Source: Chloroflexota bacterium
Lineage (GTDB): Bacteria > Chloroflexota > UBA6077
Assembly: GCA_021788565.1 (NCBI GenBank)
Contig: JAJYKO010000085.1
Location: forward strand, 1 to 11,689
DNA: 11,689 nt
Reading direction: 5' to 3'
The notes beneath the pieces were generated by a model, which did not search any database, was not told the DNA's origin, and saw only the letters and a program-made list of their open reading frames with translations. Made by a program: the position numbers and the translations under genes. Within the stretch, counting starts at the first letter, position 1. Every line of letters begins with the position of its first letter. Shown here one piece after another: positions 8,146 through 11,689 of this stretch.

Positions 8146-9097
8146 GGTCTGGCCTCCTAATCGAGTTGTGAAGACGGACGTGGGAGATATACCGCCCTTG
8201 AGTGTCCCGAAAGTACCCGCGCAACTCGAACTCCTCGCTCTGCCTCGAGCGGGCCGTGAGCGTTGCGAAGCTGCGAGAGGTGGGAATAAGCACAATTCGC
8301 CCGGGCCGGTTCTCAACGAGCCACTTGATCGCACTGAGGAGCTTGGCCGCTGGCTGTCGCCGTTTCTGACAGCACTGCACTATCAACTCTTGAACTGAAA
8401 GGGTCGTCCACTCGTCACCGCCCGCAGTCAGGGACAGTATGTAGTCCACGATTTCGATAGTTGCACCCGTCGATTCAGCGAGTATTGGGTACAATATGCA
8501 GCCGGTATGCTCTCTGTAGGATTCATCGACCAAGCCCAGTTCGTCGCGTGCCCAGTAGCGTATCCCGTACAAGACCGCCTTGATCTCTGATGGCGAGCGT
8601 AGTGGCAGGGTCCGGATACCTTCAGCGTCCCGAAGCTCAACCACCGTCTCACCATCGCGTTGACGGCGTGACCACGCGACGGGGCGACCGTAATTGCGGA
8701 ACATGTCCACAGTGTAGTCGTCAACTGAAGGAGGCATGAAGAGGTCAAAGAAGTGCTTTCTGCAGTCAGAGTTCCGCAGTACAAGACTGGCAAGCGCATC
8801 CCGCGCTTCTGGGGCCAGTACTCCTTGGTTGTCCCCAGTATGCTCAAGTAGCACAACAACATCCTCGCTCTCGATGTTTGGCACAAGCCGTTCTCCTTGG
8901 TGGCGGAGTGCCCCGAGCCGTAGCAGGGTGTTCCGGTAATGCCAAAGCGTGGTTCGAGAAGGAACTGATCCGCGTTGGGTTGTGCACAGGCGACGTTGGC
9001 AAAGGATAGCATCAATCTCGCTGGGCCTGCGGCCCAGCGGAAATTCGCCAACCACCGAGAGAACTCGGAGGAGATGTGCGAATGGGACGGGCCGCAT
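8135..9097 (-). CDS. Unrecognised protein with winged-helix-like N-terminus, first gene of the ATPase-PIN cluster
   Basis: From ATG 9097 the product has 320 residues. Residues 22-70 (GRRPSEIDAILCQ through TTLWHYRNTLLRLGAL) read as helix-turn-helix plus recognition helix and wing, like a winged-helix DNA binder. The middle (about 95-225) is unrecognised and may be alpha-helical, with aromatic-rich segments. A second helical segment at 233-265 (TLSVQELIVQCCQ, AAKLLSAIKWLVE) followed by RIVLIPTS could be another winged helix. No catalytic motif is visible. An in-frame ATG at 9151 would add 18 residues; neither start has a good ribosome binding site. I prefer 9097 because the sequence before it looks less protein-like. 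The stop overlaps the ATPase start by 11 bases, and its last codons hold the AGGAGG for that gene. It could be the DNA-sensing subunit, or a repressor of the operon. Function is unknown. Confidence 0.75.
   Translation of the reverse strand: MRPVPFAHLLRVLSVVGEFPLGRRPSEIDAILCQRRLCTTQRGSVPSRTTLWHYRNTLLRLGALRHQGERLVPNIESEDVVVLLEHTGDNQGVLAPEARDALASLVLRNSDCRKHFFDLFMPPSVDDYTVDMFRNYGRPVAWSRRQRDGETVVELRDAEGIRTLPLRSPSEIKAVLYGIRYWARDELGLVDESYREHTGCILYPILAESTGATIEIVDYILSLTAGGDEWTTLSVQELIVQCCQKRRQPAAKLLSAIKWLVENRPGRIVLIPTSRSFATLTARSRQSEEFELRGYFRDTQGRYISHVRLHNSIRRPDHVS
8153..8158 (-). promoter_or_regulatory. Ribosome binding site fixing the ATPase start
   Basis: AGGAGG on the - strand (CCTCCT on +), seven bases before ATG 8145 and inside the last codons of the upstream gene. 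It rules out the longer open frame that begins at 8334. Confidence 0.75.
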
Positions 9098-9111
9098 CCA
9101 GAAGCTACTGG
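9098..9111. repeat. Imperfect palindrome abutting the start of the ATPase-PIN cluster
   Basis: CCAGAAGCTACTGG equals its reverse complement at 12 of 14 positions and directly touches the ATG at 9097. It could be an operator for an autoregulator, perhaps the winged-helix-like product itself, but short palindromes arise by chance. If translation begins at 9151 this lies inside the gene. Confidence 0.25.
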
Positions 9112-9914
9112 TCTGGCGCGGGCCAGGCACGGATCTCAACGGCAAGGCCATTGTTCAACCAACCTGGTGATGCTTGGGCCGCAAGGTCAACAGTGCGCCG
9201 TTCGGTGCTCGTGCGCGGCAATCGTCCATAGGCAATAACCTTGGCAGCTACTGTGCTCCACCTGGCTACACCCGCCATTGCCCCCGGCACGCTCTCGGCC
9301 ACAACAAAAACGCCCGCTTGGGTCGTGCCGCAACTCGCGCCGTCCTGCCGGTCGGGTGGGCAATGATGTACGTGCTTCAGGAACTCGGACACTACGATCG
9401 AGCCCCATCACAGGGAGCGGACGCCTCGATAGCCAACCCGTGCGCATTAGGTCGAGCTGTTGTCAGGCCTGCTCCGGTCATGTGAGGGCATGCCGCGCGT
9501 CAAACAGCAGGCAGGCAGAGACCAAACACCAACGATGTGGACGCTGGCTCTGCAGCACAGAAGAGTGTAACACCTGGCTGATGCTGCGAACAACGCGCCC
9601 ACGCTGGGACTCGGCTCGCGCCGCTGCCGGGCCACTCCTCAACGCCGAACTCCCACGGCTCGCTCTTGTACGTGCTGTCGATTCGAACTCCGTATTCACA
9701 CATCAGCCCGGTTCGTGGCTGTGTCGACCGAGCTTCAAAGCCGAAGGTGTCCACTGGAAAGGAGCCCAGCATCACCTAGCCCTCATGTAACCCTAGATAC
9801 CAATGAGCGCGTGGCCGCGGCCCTTGCATCCGGGCCCGAGGCTATGTGCTCGTAGGGGGCGCGGATACATTAGAGCCACCCGCGAATTGTCGGGCTAGCA
9901 AGACAGGCGAAGCA
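9112..9914. other. Gene-poor stretch of about 0.8 kb
   Basis: No open frame here has a supported start plus a recognisable motif. Frames on the - strand around 9105-9392 and 9500-9775 encode somewhat protein-like text (for example YKSEPWEFGV near 9650), which could be remnants of a decayed gene such as a transposase, but neither is convincing. The stretch must also hold the promoter of the downstream - strand cluster; I could not identify a clear -35/-10 pair. Confidence 0.5.
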
Positions 9915-9929
9915 TCATTCCTGCTTCGC
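9907..9929 (-). terminator. Stem-loop overlapping the stop codon of the frameshifted gene
   Basis: GCGAAGCA (9907-9914) and TGCTTCGC (9922-9929) form a perfect eight-base stem with a seven-base loop that contains the TGA stop (9917-9915). On the - strand it is followed by CTGTCTTGC, only a weak U-rich tail. It is well placed to end the DUF499-side operon. Confidence 0.4.
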
Positions 9930-10714
9930 TGATGACTCTGCGTCAGCCTCCTTCCTCAGTTGCTCTACGATGTCATCATTCCACCACCGGCGAGTTCGCC
10001 TCCCTCGGATTCGACCGCCAACCAGAATTGCCTGGGCGATCTTTCGCAGTTCGTCGGCACCGGCCGGGGACCAAAAGTGGCCAACTGCCCATGCTCGCAA
10101 TGCGGAAGGGTCAAACCGCTCACCTGCCTCGTGGAGTCGATCAAGGAGTTCGACCGCGCATCCCCGATCGTGCTCAGTCACCAGGTCGTTATTCAGGTTT
10201 ACGGTGCGGGTCAGCATCTCGATGGCTTTCTCCACGACAGCATTGTCGATCAGTCGCTTCGGGACGGAAGTAGTCGACTCTCCGACGATCTCCGGATTCC
10301 AGGCTCTAGCCCATTCCGACGTGTCCTTTGCTACCCCCGGAACAACGACAACAGCATGCGCGTTCGGGCAGTCGTCCACCTTGTCCAGCATCGACTTACC
10401 AGCATAGACGGCCAAGATCACCCCTCTCCGCCATCTGTCACGGAAAGTCCTTTCGGACTCATGTGAAAGGGGCACGTCGTTGGGCAGGGCCACCGGACGG
10501 CTCGCCAGGAGAGCCTTGGCGGCAGGCTGTCCTATGGCTTCCACCAAGGTGGTGCCCCACCGGAGCTGATGGTCGGTCGGTGTAAGAAGCAAGACCTCTC
10601 TTGTAGGTGCCGTGAGCGCGAGTTCATGGCTTTGGCGACCGCGATCCTGATCGCGTCCACCTCCTGCTCCACCCGCGGAACCGGCACCAAGAAACGTCGA
10701 GTGGAATCCGCCAT
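9915..10714 (-). CDS. Hypothetical protein of about 266 aa, apparently broken by a one-base frameshift
   Basis: Two frames join into one natural-looking protein. From ATG 10714, with AGGAGG nine bases upstream, the first 29 codons give MADSTRRFLVPVPRVEQEVD and then AIRIAVAKA. The same DNA read one base back continues as HELALTAPTREVLLLTPTDH and stays open to TGA 9917-9915. One extra C near 10628 would restore a single frame of about 266 residues. As it stands, the first frame ends after 61 codons at 10532, and the second frame has only an internal TTG (10592) as start, giving 225 residues. I do not recognise the family. Visible segments include a hydrophobic strand NAHAVVVVPG, a basic RGRRTRRWW patch and an acidic C-terminus. 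It follows the DUF499-like gene on the same strand by 122 bases, so it is likely a partner of that ATPase. It may be a pseudogene, a programmed frameshift, or a sequencing error. Confidence 0.6.
10621..10632 (-). other. Apparent frameshift site
   Basis: On the - strand the junction reads AAAGCCATGAAC. Inserting one C (GCC-CAT-GAA) joins the upstream and downstream frames. A lost base in a short C-run is the simplest explanation. The site does not match a standard X-XXY-YYZ slippery heptamer well, which argues against programmed slippage. Confidence 0.5.
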
Positions 10715-10723
10715 CGACATCTA

Positions 10724-10729
10724 CCTCCT
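10724..10729 (-). promoter_or_regulatory. Ribosome binding site of the frameshifted gene
   Basis: AGGAGG on the - strand lies nine bases before ATG 10714 and only three before ATG 10720, so the inner ATG is the likelier start. Its good quality shows that the short upstream frame was a true gene beginning. Confidence 0.65.
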
Positions 10730-10836
10730 ACCCCCAGAACTCCTTGTCGTCCTGATCGCAGAGCCACCCTCGTTCCAATACAAGCCCTTCAGGTGACCCG
10801 CGATCCGGCTCCCGAAGGCTTGCCCATCCATGGCGG

Positions 10837-11688
10837 CTACTCCAACCTCCACTTCCCGCTCACCTTGGCGAGCAGCCTGTTCAGCGCCGCAACGACCTCG
10901 GGCGCGGGCTTCGCGCCCTCGGCGCTGACGTTCACGCGGAAGGCGAAGCTAAGCTCCGGCGCGGTGGCGATGAGGTCCTTGACGATCTCCGCGAAGTCCG
11001 ACAGTTGGCGGGGGCTGAGTTGGGCCTCGGCGAACAGCGTGGCGCTGGGCATCCGCACGCGAGTGGCAAGTGTGAGGGCCCCGGTTCCGGCGGCGTCGGT
11101 GAGCGCGATCAGGCCACGGTTCACCGCTGCCTGAGTTGCCCGCCGGAAAGCCTCATCCTCAATGGCCTCACCCAGGTAGGCGGCGAGGGCCTCCTTGAGT
11201 GCCCGGAGCGTGGGCGTCCCACTCGCCCAGGCCGACCGAACGCCCTCACCTACCAAATCGGCGGGGTCGATTTGCTGCTCCTTTGGCTTGAGGGGAGTAC
11301 GGAGTCGTACTGAAGCAGCGGTTTCAGCAGCTGATGGCCAGGGATCGCTTCCGGTCGCCAGTTCGACCAGGCGGCTCGCCAGTGCCTCGGTTATCGCCGC
11401 CTGGACCAGCACCCACGGCACCCGGTGCCCCCGCCGCTCGCTCAGGGCCTCCCAGAGCTTAGCGGCTGTCGTCTCCCCACCAGACCAGGCCTCGGCCAAT
11501 GAGCCCGGGGCCAACTCCGAACCCCGCACGGCCGGCGGGGGCGGGAAAAGTTTGAGATCGTCGGCGGGCATATCCGTGGGCAGCTCTTCTCGGAGGTAGG
11601 TAAGCCCGTCGGTGCGGGCCATCACCAGACCCCGGCGAACCGCGGTCCGGAGAGCCTCCAGCAGCACTCGGTCCTCGGCAAGGGACGG
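10837..11688 (-). CDS. C-terminal part of a probable DUF499-family ATPase, cut by the right edge
   Basis: The frame is open from the right edge to TAG 10839-10837, giving 283 residues, all C-terminal. It starts inside a helical segment (RVLLEALRTAVRRGLVMART) and holds two further repeats of the same kind of helical, winged-helix-like unit: TTAAKLWEALSERRGHRVPW and TLRALKEALAAYLG. The final part ends with an alpha/beta segment LSFAFRVNVSAEG and a KWRLE tail. This series and the 'LWEALSE..VPW' signature recall the C-terminus of DUF499 proteins, large P-loop ATPases found beside DUF1156 DNA methyltransferases in anti-phage loci. The Walker motifs would lie off the window, so the call is not confirmed. 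The in-frame GTG at 11667 is not taken as the start because coding character continues to the edge. Composition is very GC-rich, unlike the 4.7-9.1 kb cluster. Confidence 0.5.
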   Translation of the reverse strand, partial: PSLAEDRVLLEALRTAVRRGLVMARTDGLTYLREELPTDMPADDLKLFPPPPAVRGSELAPGSLAEAWSGGETTAAKLWEALSERRGHRVPWVLVQAAITEALASRLVELATGSDPWPSAAETAASVRLRTPLKPKEQQIDPADLVGEGVRSAWASGTPTLRALKEALAAYLGEAIEDEAFRRATQAAVNRGLIALTDAAGTGALTLATRVRMPSATLFAEAQLSPRQLSDFAEIVKDLIATAPELSFAFRVNVSAEGAKPAPEVVAALNRLLAKVSGKWRLE

Positions 11689-11689
11689 G

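Noticed and set aside
8146..8334. N-terminal extension of the ATPase to 8334
   Set aside because: The AGGAGG seven bases before ATG 8145 fixes the start, and the upstream part is antisense-like text overlapping the first gene of the cluster.
9278..9790. 170-codon + strand frame in the gene-poor stretch
   Set aside because: Cys/Arg/Ser-rich low-information text, no ribosome binding site, no motif, and opposite in strand to the neighbouring genes.
10721..10831. 36-codon frame beginning MDGQAFGSRIAG between the DUF499-like gene and the next gene
   Set aside because: It has a plausible ATG and ends right before the next start, but no ribosome binding site of its own or recognisable motif, and its end is Gly/Arg/Ser-rich noise.
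1..11689. CRISPR array, tRNA or rRNA genes, complete insertion sequence
   Set aside because: I saw no regularly spaced repeats, no cloverleaf-like sequence with tRNA consensus boxes, and no transposase with DDE motifs or terminal inverted repeats. A full covariance-model search was not possible.

Overview
The window comes from a GC-rich bacterium. No marker gene fixes the lineage, and the content (ThiF-like, DUF6094-like methyltransferase, SNF2 helicase, DUF499-like ATPase, DNA methylase, PIN nuclease) is typical of plasmid, ICE or defence-island DNA rather than housekeeping DNA. The annotation rests on motif reading alone.

Left part (1-4347, + strand, very GC-rich): the tail of a probable ThiF/E1-like protein, an unrecognised 200-residue protein, a DUF6094-like SAM methyltransferase with a TTG start behind a perfect AGGAGG, and a SNF2-type helicase whose ATG overlaps the methyltransferase stop (ATGA). 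Spacing and coupling suggest one operon acting on DNA. Left-part and middle-part genes run toward each other and meet in a 318-bp convergent spacer (4348-4665) holding two hairpins.

Middle part (4666-9097, - strand, visibly less GC-rich): read in transcription order, a protein with a winged-helix-like N-terminus (8135-9097), a P-loop ATPase of AAA+/STAND/BREX-like type (6973-8145), a PIN-domain nuclease (6203-6973) and a DNA N4-cytosine/N6-adenine methyltransferase (4666-5922). The first three genes overlap by 11 and 1 bases, so they are almost certainly co-translated. DNA reader, ATPase, nuclease and modification enzyme together look like a compact defence or mobile-element-control module. 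I cannot match it to a named system, and it is the best candidate here for something undescribed.

Right part (9098-11689, - strand): about 0.8 kb with no convincing gene, then an unrecognised gene of about 266 residues broken by an apparent one-base frameshift, then the C-terminus of a probable DUF499-family ATPase running off the right edge. DUF499 ATPases are known partners of DUF1156 methyltransferases in anti-phage clusters, so the window probably cuts into a second defence locus. Overall this reads as an accessory island in which a lower-GC cassette (about 4.35-9.9 kb) sits between two GC-rich modules.
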